A stretch of DNA of 64,000 nt from assembly GCA_030684835.1 (NCBI GenBank), contig JAUXWZ010000109.1, positions 1 to 64,000 on the forward strand, given 5' to 3'. The DNA comes from Beijerinckiaceae bacterium. GTDB taxonomy: Bacteria > Pseudomonadota > Alphaproteobacteria > Rhizobiales > Beijerinckiaceae. The notes below the pieces were generated by a model. It worked only from the letters and a program-made list of their open reading frames with translations, did not search any database and had not been told where the DNA came from. This document shows, one piece after another, positions 8,744-16,537 of the stretch (position 1 is the first letter of the stretch; every line of letters starts with the position of its first letter). The translations under genes and the position numbers were made by a program.

Positions 8744-9921
8744 CGCAACGTCGCCGCCGCGCATTGCTTGCGTGTGAGGGTGGAGCAGGGCGCGGCCACG
8801 TTGTGACCTTGAAGTCAGCCGCGCAGGCCTTGCGAAGCAGGTTCGTTTTCGACGCGGCGCTTTGTCGACTCGAATACGCGTCCGAAATCGCTCCCTATTG
8901 TGAGGCTGTCTATCAGGGAGCCTATTTGCCTTATGACGCGTCGTCGCGGAGCGGCCCAGGAAGCGTGCGAACCGCTACCTGGGGCGAATTCATGGGCGAT
9001 CTGGGTTTTCGCGATCCTCAGTTTCTGGCCACGCAAATCGGTTGGTGGCGCGAAACTATGCGGACCCGGCGTATTTCCCTGGTCATCGCCGACTACGCTC
9101 CGTGCGCGCTGCTTGCCGCTCGCTCGTGGGGAATCCCCTGCGTTGGCATCGGAACAGGCTACGGCTTGCCGCCACCCGGCCTGAAGCAATTTCCCGTTCT
9201 TTTGCCGGAGTACGATACAAAGCTGTACGACGAGAAGGAAATGGTGGACGCGGTCAATCGCGCCGGGGCCTCATTGGGCGTCCCGCAGATCGAGCACCTG
9301 CCGCAGGTCTATGAGTGCAACGAGCAATTGCATCGTTCCTTTCCGCTGCTTGACCCTTACCGGGAGCATCGAACAGCAGCGCCGGTCCCGCCCGTCGCCG
9401 ATCTTGCAAAGAGCGTCGCGCAGGATGGCGACGAAATTTTCGTCTACTTTTCCACTACGGAGCGCGAGAGCGAGCATTTGATGGATGCGATCGCCGCGCT
9501 GGACGCGCCGGTTCGCATGTTCATGCCCAACATTGACGATGCGCTTGCCGCGAGAATGTCGGCAGCAGGCGTCATCATTGAGCGTCAGCCTGTCGATGTT
9601 GAAGAAATTGCGCGCCGCACCCGGCTCCTGCTCAACGGTGGACAGCATGGCATCATCTCACTTGCCCTTGCTGCCGGATTACCCCAGGTCTGCTTTCCCC
9701 AGCATCTCGAGCAATTGTATACCGCGCGGCGCGTTGAAGACGCGGGCGCGGGCGTTGCTATCGGAAGAACCGCGATGAGGGACGAAATACGCGCCGCCAT
9801 CGAAGCGGCCTATCATGATCAGCGGCTGGCGGAGAACGCGCGTCAAGTATCCGGGGTTGTACGGCCCTTTCTTGCGCAGGATGCCGACTCGATTATTAGC
9901 GCCAGACTTTCCGATTTGTAG
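8719..9921 (+). CDS. GT-B glycosyltransferase, GT1/YjiC-like
   Basis: About 400 aa. The N-terminal Rossmann half has ALLACEGGAGRGHVVTL, the glycine-rich start typical of GT1-type enzymes. The C-terminal half has RTRLLLNGGQHGIISLALAAGLPQV followed by FPQHLEQLYTARRVEDAGAG, the acceptor/donor-site pattern of UDP-glycosyltransferase-like proteins. It probably transfers a sugar to a small molecule, lipid or protein; donor and acceptor are unknown. No ATG precedes the conserved strand. TTG at 8719 or 8764 are the options, and the first overlaps the barrel-protein gene by 25 bases. The overlap suggests translational coupling. Confidence 0.82.
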   Translation: MWPLLSGLTQRRRRALLACEGGAGRGHVVTLKSAAQALRSRFVFDAALCRLEYASEIAPYCEAVYQGAYLPYDASSRSGPGSVRTATWGEFMGDLGFRDPQFLATQIGWWRETMRTRRISLVIADYAPCALLAARSWGIPCVGIGTGYGLPPPGLKQFPVLLPEYDTKLYDEKEMVDAVNRAGASLGVPQIEHLPQVYECNEQLHRSFPLLDPYREHRTAAPVPPVADLAKSVAQDGDEIFVYFSTTERESEHLMDAIAALDAPVRMFMPNIDDALAARMSAAGVIIERQPVDVEEIARRTRLLLNGGQHGIISLALAAGLPQVCFPQHLEQLYTARRVEDAGAGVAIGRTAMRDEIRAAIEAAYHDQRLAENARQVSGVVRPFLAQDADSIISARLSDL

Positions 9922-9924
9922 CGA

Positions 9925-10671
9925 TCAACGCTCTTTTTCCACCACGCCGACAATGGGCCCCATGGGGCGCCAGCGGTCGTGGCGGTTAACGGAGGGCGCG
10001 TAGACGGCCGAGATTGAGCCGTCGAGGTAAAGCGCGTTCCGGCAGCCGAGTTTATCGCTGAACAGCGATGCAAACTCGAAGAATGTCACTGGTTCATTGG
10101 AGATTGCAAAGCGCGTTTGCCCATCGGTGCAGACGGCGACGCCGTTGCGGATCCTTCGCGAGGTGCCATCCTCACGAATGCGCGGATGCAGCTTGCCGTC
10201 GATGACCAGCATCGGGCCCGATTGCGTGGCGAAGGCCACATTCAGGCGGCGCGATACGAAGCGGCTGGTCTCCATGACGCCAGCCTCGCCGTTGCGCTGC
10301 ACGTAGAACACGCCGTTGGGCTTCATGCCGAAATTGCCCGCGCCTGCGCGCTGGTTGGCGGATTTTTGCTGCACGCCGCCTTCGACATAAAGCCCCACTG
10401 GCTTGAAATCGGGGTGGTACATGCCGGCATTCATCGCAAAGACAAGCTTTTCGCCACGCGCGGCAAGAGTGTCGGACAGCGAGGTGAAAGTCCCCAACGG
10501 CTCGCCTTCAGGGTCGGCGAAAAAGGTGCGGATGTCGGCGCCGCGCGGGTAAGCGCACACCAGAAAGGTTTTCTCATCCGATGTGGCAGGCCCACAATTT
10601 GCGGAAGCCTGCGCGCTCGCCGACACCGCTGCGAGCGCGGCGAGAGCGAAACATTTGGTGAGTCGGGCCAT
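9925..10671 (-). CDS. Exported phosphodiester glycosidase family (DUF2233/NAGPA-like) protein
   Basis: Start ATG at 10671 (another ATG at 10677); a signal peptide follows (FALAALAAVSASAQASA). The body shows the NAGPA-like pattern: LVFAMNAGMYHPDFKPVGLYVEGG, then GNFGMKPNGVFYV, ATQSGPMLVIDGKLHP, and a C-terminal CRNALYLDGSISAVYAPS. In characterised relatives this fold removes N-acetylglucosamine from phosphodiesters; here the substrate is unknown. Length about 248 aa. Its 3' end meets the glycosyltransferase gene tail-to-tail with 3 bases between the stops. Confidence 0.88.
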   Translation of the reverse strand: MARLTKCFALAALAAVSASAQASANCGPATSDEKTFLVCAYPRGADIRTFFADPEGEPLGTFTSLSDTLAARGEKLVFAMNAGMYHPDFKPVGLYVEGGVQQKSANQRAGAGNFGMKPNGVFYVQRNGEAGVMETSRFVSRRLNVAFATQSGPMLVIDGKLHPRIREDGTSRRIRNGVAVCTDGQTRFAISNEPVTFFEFASLFSDKLGCRNALYLDGSISAVYAPSVNRHDRWRPMGPIVGVVEKER

Positions 10672-10768
10672 GATCATAGGCTTAATAAATAGCGCGATCC
10701 GGGCGGCGGCAAGGCGCCCGGCGGTTTGAGGCGCCCCCAATGCCCTCTTTTTGTGGCAAATTCGGGCA

Positions 10769-11707
10769 TCAACCGGGCGTCCGGCCCATCAGCGCGGTCA
10801 CATGCGCGGCGACGGAGCGTGCGAGCGCGGTCAAATCGTAGCCGCCCTCCAGAAGCGACACGACGCGCCCGCCTGCGCTGGCCTGCGCCACGTCCATCAG
10901 CCGCGTGGTCGCCCAGGCGAAATCCTCCTCGGTCAGGTTGATCTGCGCCAGCGGGTCGCGTCGGTGCGCGTCGAACCCTGCCGAAATGATGACGAGGTCA
11001 GGGCGGAAGGTGGCCAGTCGCGGTAGCACCTTGCTGTCCATCGCCTCGCGAAATTGGGCTCCGCCGTCGCCTGCGGCAAGCGGCGCATTGACGATAGCGC
11101 CCGAGTCGCCCGTTTCGTTACGTCCGCCCGAGCCGGGGTAGAGCGGCATCTGATGGGTCGAGGCGTACATCACCGTGGGGTCGGCCCAGAAGATGTCCTG
11201 CGTGCCGTTGCCGTGGTGCACGTCAAAATCCATGATCGCGACGCGCGCGGCGCCGTAAACGGCCTGCGCATGCCGGGCTGCGATGGCCGCGTTGTTGAAA
11301 AAGCAAAAGCCCATGGGCGTTGAGGTTTCTGCGTGGTGGCCGGGCGGGCGCATGGCGACGAAGGCGTTGGCGGCCTTCTTCTCCATCACCTCGTCCACCG
11401 CCTGACAGGCCGCGCCCACCGCGTGCATGGCCGCCTCCCAGGTGCCGGGCCCCATCAGCGTGTCAGCATCGAGGTGGAGGACTCCGCTGGTGGGGGCGGC
11501 CTCTTCGAGACTGCGAAAATAAGCCTCCGGGTGGCAGCGGACGATCTGTTCAAGCGTTCCGCGCCGGGCGCGTTCGCGTGCAAGCATCTGGAAACTTTCG
11601 TGCTCCAGCGCCTGCTCGATCACTCTCAGGCGATCGGGCTGTTCGGGATGGCCGGGGCCCATGTCATGGCCCAGACCGAGGGGGTGCGTGATGAAAAGCG
11701 TGCTCAA
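10769..11707 (-). CDS. Histone-deacetylase-superfamily amidohydrolase (AcuC/acetylpolyamine amidohydrolase-like)
   Basis: A zinc deacetylase of the class II HDAC-like bacterial group. The N-terminus STLFITHPLGLGHDMGPGHP fits the family when TTG at 11707 is used, preceded by GAGAGGATGAG. The frame extends 17 codons further upstream without homology. Active-site motifs are RPPGHHAETSTPMGFCFFNN, MDFDVHHGNGTQD (zinc D and H) and SAGFDAHRRDPL. C-terminal VVSLLEGGYDLTALA is also typical. Likely removes acetyl groups from polyamines, acetyl-lysine or similar amides. Length about 312 aa. It is not in an obvious operon. Confidence 0.93.
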   Translation of the reverse strand: MSTLFITHPLGLGHDMGPGHPEQPDRLRVIEQALEHESFQMLARERARRGTLEQIVRCHPEAYFRSLEEAAPTSGVLHLDADTLMGPGTWEAAMHAVGAACQAVDEVMEKKAANAFVAMRPPGHHAETSTPMGFCFFNNAAIAARHAQAVYGAARVAIMDFDVHHGNGTQDIFWADPTVMYASTHQMPLYPGSGGRNETGDSGAIVNAPLAAGDGGAQFREAMDSKVLPRLATFRPDLVIISAGFDAHRRDPLAQINLTEEDFAWATTRLMDVAQASAGGRVVSLLEGGYDLTALARSVAAHVTALMGRTPG

Positions 11708-11830
11708 AAACTCATCCTCTCGGACGCGCCACAGGGAGCGCCAAAGCCACCGCGTCATTCAGCGTCAACGTAGGCGCGAGCGCCTCAAGGCCCAAGGGCG
11801 CAAGCATCCTTAGGCGCCGCAAGTTCCAGC

Positions 11831-11854
11831 ACATGTGACCATCAGGTCACATGT
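11831..11854. promoter_or_regulatory. Perfect 10-bp inverted repeat upstream of the L,D-transpeptidase gene
   Basis: ACATGTGACC (11831-11840) and GGTCACATGT (11845-11854) are perfect complements around ATCA, and the half-site core GTGACC occurs a third time at 11855-11860. It lies about 90 bases before the gene at 11945, between divergently read genes. An operator is more likely than a terminator because no T-run follows. The protein that would bind is unknown. Confidence 0.5.
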
Positions 11855-11944
11855 GTGACCCATGGTTAATCAAACCTTGAGTATTATACCCTAAGTAGCC
11901 TTTGGTTAACTATGATCGTGGATATTAAGGTTAAGCGGGGCGAT

Positions 11945-12547
11945 ATGATTTCCAGATCCATTATCATTTTAGCGCTGGCGATTGTGCTTGCCGGATGTAA
12001 TTTCAAAGATGTGCCAGACCCGTCGCTTTCATCGCGCGACGCCGAGTTCATGGCCAAAGTGCCCAATGTCGAAATGGACCTGGGATACGACCGTTACGAG
12101 ATCACCGATCCGACGGGCGAGACCCCGGGCACCATCATCGTCGATACGAAGGCGAATTTCCTCTATTTTGTCCTGCCCAACAAGCGCGCCATCCGCTACG
12201 GCGTCGCGACGGGTTCGGAAGCGTTCGGCTGGACCGGCGCTGCAGTTGTAAAGCGCAAGGCCGAATGGCCGCGCTGGATGCCGCCCTCAGACATGGTTGA
12301 ACGCTGGCCCCACTTGCGTCCCACGGCGGCGGCGGGCGGGCTTGGCGGTGGACCGGATAACCCTCTGGGCGCCCGCGCGCTCTATCTTTATCAGGGCAAC
12401 CGCGACACGCTTTATCGCATCCACGGCACCAACGAGCCCGACAAGATCGGCCGCAACGTGTCATCCGGCTGTATCCGCATGCGCAACATCGATGTGGTCG
12501 ATCTCTACAATCGCACCCCGATGGGCGCGAAAGTGATCGTGCGCTAA
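11945..12547 (+). CDS. L,D-transpeptidase (YkuD domain) lipoprotein
   Basis: Cross-links peptidoglycan or attaches proteins to it through an L,D-transpeptidase reaction. ATG at 11945 gives 200 aa; a GC-rich AAGCGGGG precedes it. The N-terminus is a lipoprotein signal (hydrophobic run ending VLAGC, Cys18), so the enzyme should be membrane-anchored in the periplasm. The YkuD active site is complete: IHGTNEP with H160 and the NVSSGCIRMRN motif with catalytic C176. The substrate-side PGTIIVDTKANFLYFVLPN also matches the family. An inverted repeat about 90 bases upstream may be its operator. Confidence 0.93.
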   Translation: MISRSIIILALAIVLAGCNFKDVPDPSLSSRDAEFMAKVPNVEMDLGYDRYEITDPTGETPGTIIVDTKANFLYFVLPNKRAIRYGVATGSEAFGWTGAAVVKRKAEWPRWMPPSDMVERWPHLRPTAAAGGLGGGPDNPLGARALYLYQGNRDTLYRIHGTNEPDKIGRNVSSGCIRMRNIDVVDLYNRTPMGAKVIVR

Positions 12548-12582
12548 TCGCGGTCCGACGCCAAGTGACTGTGCTAGCGCCG

Positions 12583-13500
12583 TCAGGCGATAGCTTCCGA
12601 CCCAAGATTGATCTGCACGATTTCCGGCGGGCGCATGAAGCGCGCCGGAATGATGGACGTGCCGAGCCCCGCCGACACGATCATGTGGCGCCCGTCCTCA
12701 ATGACGTGCCCGTAGGCGTAGGCGGCCTTGATGCGCCGCAGCAAAAGCGGATTTCCGATAAATGGCAGCATGACCTGTCCGCCATGGGTATGGCCGCACA
12801 GCGTCAGCCCCACGCGCTGGGGAACGCGCGGAAAAATGAACGGCTCGTGCGCTAGCAGAATGACGGGCGCATCGTCCGTCACGCGCTTCAGCGTGCCTTC
12901 AAGATCATCCTGTCCGATCCAGCGGCGCTGGGCGTGGTCCCAGTCGGACATCTGGTCAGCAAGGCCTGCGATCCACACATGCGCGCCGTCCTTTGTAAGG
13001 CGCACGACATCGTTGTTTAACACGCGCACGTTGGCCTGCGTCAGCGTGCGCGCGACCGTTACGCCCTCGTCGCCCTTCACGCCCGGCAAGATGCCATGCC
13101 AGATGTCGTGATTGCCGAGTACGCCGTAAACGCCAAGCGGCGCCTTCAGAATGCTCAGGACTGCGCCCCATTCTTCCGGCCACACCGGCTTGGTGACCAT
13201 GCGCATGCCGGCCTGATAATCGCCGAGCAGGAAGATGACGTCGGGGTTCAGCGCGTTCGCGACTTCGCAAATATGGCGGATGCGCTCCACCGACATCCAC
13301 GGTTCGCAGGCGTGAATGTCTGCGATGACAACCGCCTTCATCTGCAAGTTGGCGGGCCAGCCCTCGGGCGTCAGGCTATAGCTCGTGACATTGAGCATAT
13401 AGCCTGGCTCGAGCGCGAACGCCCAAGAACCAAAGCCGACCGCCCCGACCATGGCGCCGGCGCCTGCCATCATGAATTTGCGACGCGTCAGAAAAGTCAT
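12583..13500 (-). CDS. Exported metallophosphoesterase (YkuE/YaeI-like)
   Basis: 305 aa with a twin-arginine-like leader (TRRKFMMAGAGAM, then a hydrophobic stretch). The calcineurin-like motifs appear in order: VVIADIHACEP, IFLLGDYQAG, VLGNHDIWHG, and LCGHTHGGQVMLP. Proteins of this group are membrane-associated phosphodiesterases or phospholipid hydrolases, such as UDP-diacylglucosamine-pyrophosphohydrolase-like enzymes. The actual substrate is not known. The gene is convergent with the transpeptidase gene, 35 bases apart. Confidence 0.9.
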   Translation of the reverse strand: MTFLTRRKFMMAGAGAMVGAVGFGSWAFALEPGYMLNVTSYSLTPEGWPANLQMKAVVIADIHACEPWMSVERIRHICEVANALNPDVIFLLGDYQAGMRMVTKPVWPEEWGAVLSILKAPLGVYGVLGNHDIWHGILPGVKGDEGVTVARTLTQANVRVLNNDVVRLTKDGAHVWIAGLADQMSDWDHAQRRWIGQDDLEGTLKRVTDDAPVILLAHEPFIFPRVPQRVGLTLCGHTHGGQVMLPFIGNPLLLRRIKAAYAYGHVIEDGRHMIVSAGLGTSIIPARFMRPPEIVQINLGSEAIA

Positions 13501-13539
13501 GTGTTCTCCGCGCCGCCGCGGAGAACGGCGCTTTCAATT

Positions 13540-13752
13540 TCAGGCTGCCACCGCGTTCGCGACGTTTGCGCGAACCGGAGCGTTCAACTTGCGCGCCTCG
13601 CTGACGAGTTGGGCGATGGCGATCTCAAGAGCGACTTCCGCATCCAGCGCCGCGGCCACAGCCGCCACGCACATTTGCCGGTAAGGCCGATCACGGGACT
13701 CGTCTTCGTCCATGCGGTCGGGGATTAACATAAGGCGCTCTGTGTCAATCAT
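13540..13752 (-). CDS. Small hypothetical protein, 70 aa
   Basis: An ATG-initiated frame lying 39 bases upstream of the phosphoesterase gene on the same strand. The sequence is acidic at the start (PDRMDEDESRDRPYRQM) and then an alanine-rich helix (CVAAVAAALDAEVALEIAIAQLVSEARKL). No family is recognised. Coding looks plausible from composition and position, but no independent support is visible. Confidence 0.5.
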   Translation of the reverse strand: MIDTERLMLIPDRMDEDESRDRPYRQMCVAAVAAALDAEVALEIAIAQLVSEARKLNAPVRANVANAVAA

Positions 13753-13834
13753 GGGGCCAACTCACTCTACGCAACGATTTACCGGGTCACTTTGTGAGTG
13801 CACAGTGAATTTGGCGTTAAGTGAGAAAAGGAAT

Positions 13835-14218
13835 TCAGAGCCCGAGCGCCCCATTGATGCGCTTCAAAATAGCATTGAAATCGTAGGGTTTTGGCTCGAC
13901 GGGGATGAGGACTGAGGGCAGTGCGGCGGTCTCCAGCGTCAGCATCGCGCCAGACGTGAGGATCACCGGCAGGCCGGGATGGTTTTCGAGAATATGACTG
14001 GCGAGGCCAAGGCCATTCATCGGGCCGGGCATATGAACGTCAGAGAAAACAAGGTCGATGCGCACGCCTGATTTCAGCGCATCCAGAGCATGTTTGGCGT
14101 CGCACGCCTCAATCACCTCGAAACCGCCGTCGCGCAGCATGTCGGCGACGTCGAAGCGAATGAACACCTCGTCTTCGACGACCAAAATGACAGGGAAGGC
14201 GGAGGCGGAGCAGGACAT
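13835..14218 (-). CDS. Stand-alone response regulator receiver protein
   Basis: 127 aa, one CheY-like domain and no output domain. The acidic pair is in ILVVEDEVFIR, the phospho-acceptor aspartate in DLVFSDVHMPG, the switch threonine/serine in VILTSGAM, and the conserved lysine in PVEPKPYDF. Such single-domain regulators act by protein-protein contact with a kinase or phosphotransferase. No kinase lies beside it. It is divergent from the SOS cassette that begins at 14350. Confidence 0.92.
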   Translation of the reverse strand: MSCSASAFPVILVVEDEVFIRFDVADMLRDGGFEVIEACDAKHALDALKSGVRIDLVFSDVHMPGPMNGLGLASHILENHPGLPVILTSGAMLTLETAALPSVLIPVEPKPYDFNAILKRINGALGL

Positions 14219-14315
14219 GGGAGGGTTTTTTATACTGCTCGCGCCGGGAAGTCAGTAGCACCGCTCACGCTTTTTACGCTCTTGACTCTTCCGAGCTGCG
14301 GGCGTTGATATCCTA

Positions 14316-14330
14316 GAACATATAGTGAAC
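14316..14330 (+). promoter_or_regulatory. LexA operator (SOS box)
   Basis: GAAC-N7-GAAC, the alphaproteobacterial LexA consensus in direct-repeat form, at 14316-14319 and 14327-14330 with ATATAGT between. It lies 20 bases before the imuA start, so it is expected to repress the imuA-imuB-dnaE2 cassette until DNA damage. Confidence 0.9.
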
Positions 14331-14349
14331 ATGAAGTAGGAGAGAGCCG

Positions 14350-15147
14350 ATGTCGCCAAGCGGCAGGTCGGAACGGATAGGCTTTCTGCGGGAGGCGGTC
14401 GCGCGCATCGAAGCGGGCGGAAGCTCTCTTGAAAACAAAGGCCTGGAAGATGAGGCCACGCGCGCTGAAGCCCGCGTGCGCCGCCGCGCCGCGTTTTTCG
14501 AGATCGCGCCGAAGACGGTCGCCGACAGCCCGGCCGCCGCCGGCTTCGCGCTCATGGCGGCAAGCCGCCTTGGCGCAGGGGAGGGCGGGCCGATCCTGTG
14601 GATCGCGGAGGAGTTCGCGCTGCTCGAATCGGGCGTCCCCCATGCGCCGGGCCTTGCTCTCCATGGCGTTGGCTGGGGGGACTTTGTGCTCATGCGGCTG
14701 CCGCGCCGCGCCGATGTGTTTCTCGCGCTGGAGGAGGCCATCCGCGCCCGCGCCTTCGCGGCCATCGTGTGCGAGCCCTCGGGTCTGGCCGAATCCGACG
14801 CCCGCATGATTGCGCGACGCCTTGCTCCGGCGGCGCGCGCTTCTGGCGCGCGGGCGATTCTGCTGCGTCCCCCCGCCGGTCCACGTGCGCCCTTTGTCGC
14901 GCCGACCCCTATGCGGTTCGAGGTTGCCGCGCGTCCGGCCCCGCGCCCCGCCGCCGGGCGACGGCCCTTGCCCGGGTTTGCGGCCTGGCGCGTGCGCTGG
15001 ACCGGCCCGCCGGGCAGTTTGCCGGGTCTGGAGCCCGGCAGCGTTCACGACGTCGATCTTTCGGGAGAGGATTTCCTCAGTGCCGCGTTATCTCTCCGTC
15101 TTCCTTTCGGCCTGGACGGCGCAGGCGCCGACAGCCGGGCCGCGTGA
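14350..15147 (+). CDS. imuA: ImuA, RecA-like mutasome accessory protein
   Basis: 265 aa, with the ImuA/SulA-like pattern: an N-terminal helix (RIGFLREAVARIEAG), AAAGFALMAASRLG, GPILWIAEEFALLESG, APGLALHGVGWGDFVLMR and FAAIVCEPSGLAESDARMIARRL. ImuA supports the error-prone polymerase complex during SOS mutagenesis. It is first in the cassette, directly behind a LexA operator. Its 3' end overlaps imuB by 68 bases in another frame. The C-terminus is rich in Pro, Arg and Ala, as is common in the family. Confidence 0.92.
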   Translation: MSPSGRSERIGFLREAVARIEAGGSSLENKGLEDEATRAEARVRRRAAFFEIAPKTVADSPAAAGFALMAASRLGAGEGGPILWIAEEFALLESGVPHAPGLALHGVGWGDFVLMRLPRRADVFLALEEAIRARAFAAIVCEPSGLAESDARMIARRLAPAARASGARAILLRPPAGPRAPFVAPTPMRFEVAARPAPRPAAGRRPLPGFAAWRVRWTGPPGSLPGLEPGSVHDVDLSGEDFLSAALSLRLPFGLDGAGADSRAA

Positions 15148-16537
15148 GACGCTCGAGGCCGACCGCGAAAAGCGCCTCGGCCTGATCGCCGACTGGTGTC
15201 GTCGGTTCACCCCGCTCGCGGCCGCCGACGCGCCCGATGGAATTGTGCTCGACGTCGCGGGCGCCGCTCATCTCTTTGGCGGTGAGGCGGCGCTGGCCGC
15301 GCAGGTTGAAGAAAAACTCGCCCGCCATGGCGCCCGCACGGGCCTTGCCGACACGCCGGAAGCGGCATGGGCGCTGGCGCGCTATGGCGCCGATGCGGCG
15401 CGCGAACGCATCCTGCCTGCAGGCGACGCCAAAGCGCTTGCGCGCGCCATGGCGAACCTGCCGGTCGCCGCATTGCGCATTGAGCTGGAGACAGCGCGTG
15501 CGCTGTCGCAAACCGGCCTCAAATGCATTGGCGACATTGTTCATCGCCCGCGCGCGCCCATTGTCGCGCGTTTTGGCGCGCAGGTTTTTGCCCGGCTCGA
15601 CGCCATGATGGGCCTTGCGAAAAGGCCCATTTCGCCGCGCTTCGAGGCGCCCGCCTATGTGGCCGAGCGGCGCTTCGCCGAAGGCATTGCGGCGCGCGAG
15701 CAGATTGAATCCACGATAGCCTCCCTTGCGCGCGATCTGTGCGACATGCTCGCCCGTCATGATGAAGGCGCGCGTTCGCTGGCTGTCATTCTCTTTCGCG
15801 TCGATGGCGCCGTGCGCCGGATTGATTGCGCGGCCAGCAGGCCCTTGCGAGAGCCTTCCGCCATCGCGCGCCTGTTCCGCGAAAAGATAGAAGCCCTGTC
15901 GCGCGATGAGGGCGGACTCGATGTGGGTTACGGCTTCGATCTTCTGCGTCTGGCCGTGATGCAGGCCGAGAAATTCGCGCCCGGACAAAGCGGCTTCAAG
16001 CTCTCCGATCTTGCCGGCCCTCGCAGCGCCAATGATAGCCGCGGCTTTCATCGGGTGGCGCGCGCGGACGATGCGCTGGCCGATTTTCTCGACCGCATGA
16101 GCGCGCGCTTTGGCGCCCATCGCGTGCTGCGCTTCTGGCCGCAGGATTCGCACATGCCGGAAGCAGCCGCCCTCGCCATGCCCGCCTCGCGCGGCGCGCC
16201 GCCTCAGCCTCCCCCTGCGCCAGAGGGGCGCGGCCTGCGCCCGCTGCGCCTGTTTGAAAAGCCCGAACCAATCGAGACGATTGCGGAAGTGCCGGATGGC
16301 CCTCCACTGCGTTTTCGGTGGCGCCGCGCGATGCATGAAGTCGTCGCCATCGAAGGGCCCGAGCGTATCGCGCCGCAATGGTGGAAGAACGCGGCGCCTG
16401 CGCTCACGCGCGATTATTTCCGCGTTGAGGATTCAAACGGTCGCCGCTTCTGGCTTTATCGCGAAGGCCTTTATGGAGCGCAAGGCGCGCTGCAGGTGAA
16501 TGGCCCGCGCTGGTTTGTGCAAGGTTTGTTTGCATGA
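15080..16537 (+). CDS. imuB: ImuB, inactive Y-family polymerase-like mutasome subunit
   Basis: 485 aa from GTG at 15080, preceded by GGGAGAGGA. The frame is open further upstream, but the conserved N-terminus VPRYLSVFLSAW starts here. Y-family features are recognisable: IVLDVAGAAHLFGGEAALA, GLADTPEAAWALARY, and a little-finger-like segment FAEGIAAREQIESTIASLARDL. Family members lack the full catalytic acidic set and instead bridge DnaE2, ImuA and the beta clamp. The gene overlaps imuA by 68 bases and dnaE2 by 4 (ATGA), so all three should be translated together. Confidence 0.93.
   Translation: MPRYLSVFLSAWTAQAPTAGPRETLEADREKRLGLIADWCRRFTPLAAADAPDGIVLDVAGAAHLFGGEAALAAQVEEKLARHGARTGLADTPEAAWALARYGADAARERILPAGDAKALARAMANLPVAALRIELETARALSQTGLKCIGDIVHRPRAPIVARFGAQVFARLDAMMGLAKRPISPRFEAPAYVAERRFAEGIAAREQIESTIASLARDLCDMLARHDEGARSLAVILFRVDGAVRRIDCAASRPLREPSAIARLFREKIEALSRDEGGLDVGYGFDLLRLAVMQAEKFAPGQSGFKLSDLAGPRSANDSRGFHRVARADDALADFLDRMSARFGAHRVLRFWPQDSHMPEAAALAMPASRGAPPQPPPAPEGRGLRPLRLFEKPEPIETIAEVPDGPPLRFRWRRAMHEVVAIEGPERIAPQWWKNAAPALTRDYFRVEDSNGRRFWLYREGLYGAQGALQVNGPRWFVQGLFA

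Noticed and set aside
11866-11880. CtrA-like site TTAA-N7-TTGA before the L,D-transpeptidase gene
   Set aside because: One mismatch to TTAA-N7-TTAA and only one copy in an AT-richer stretch; expected by chance.
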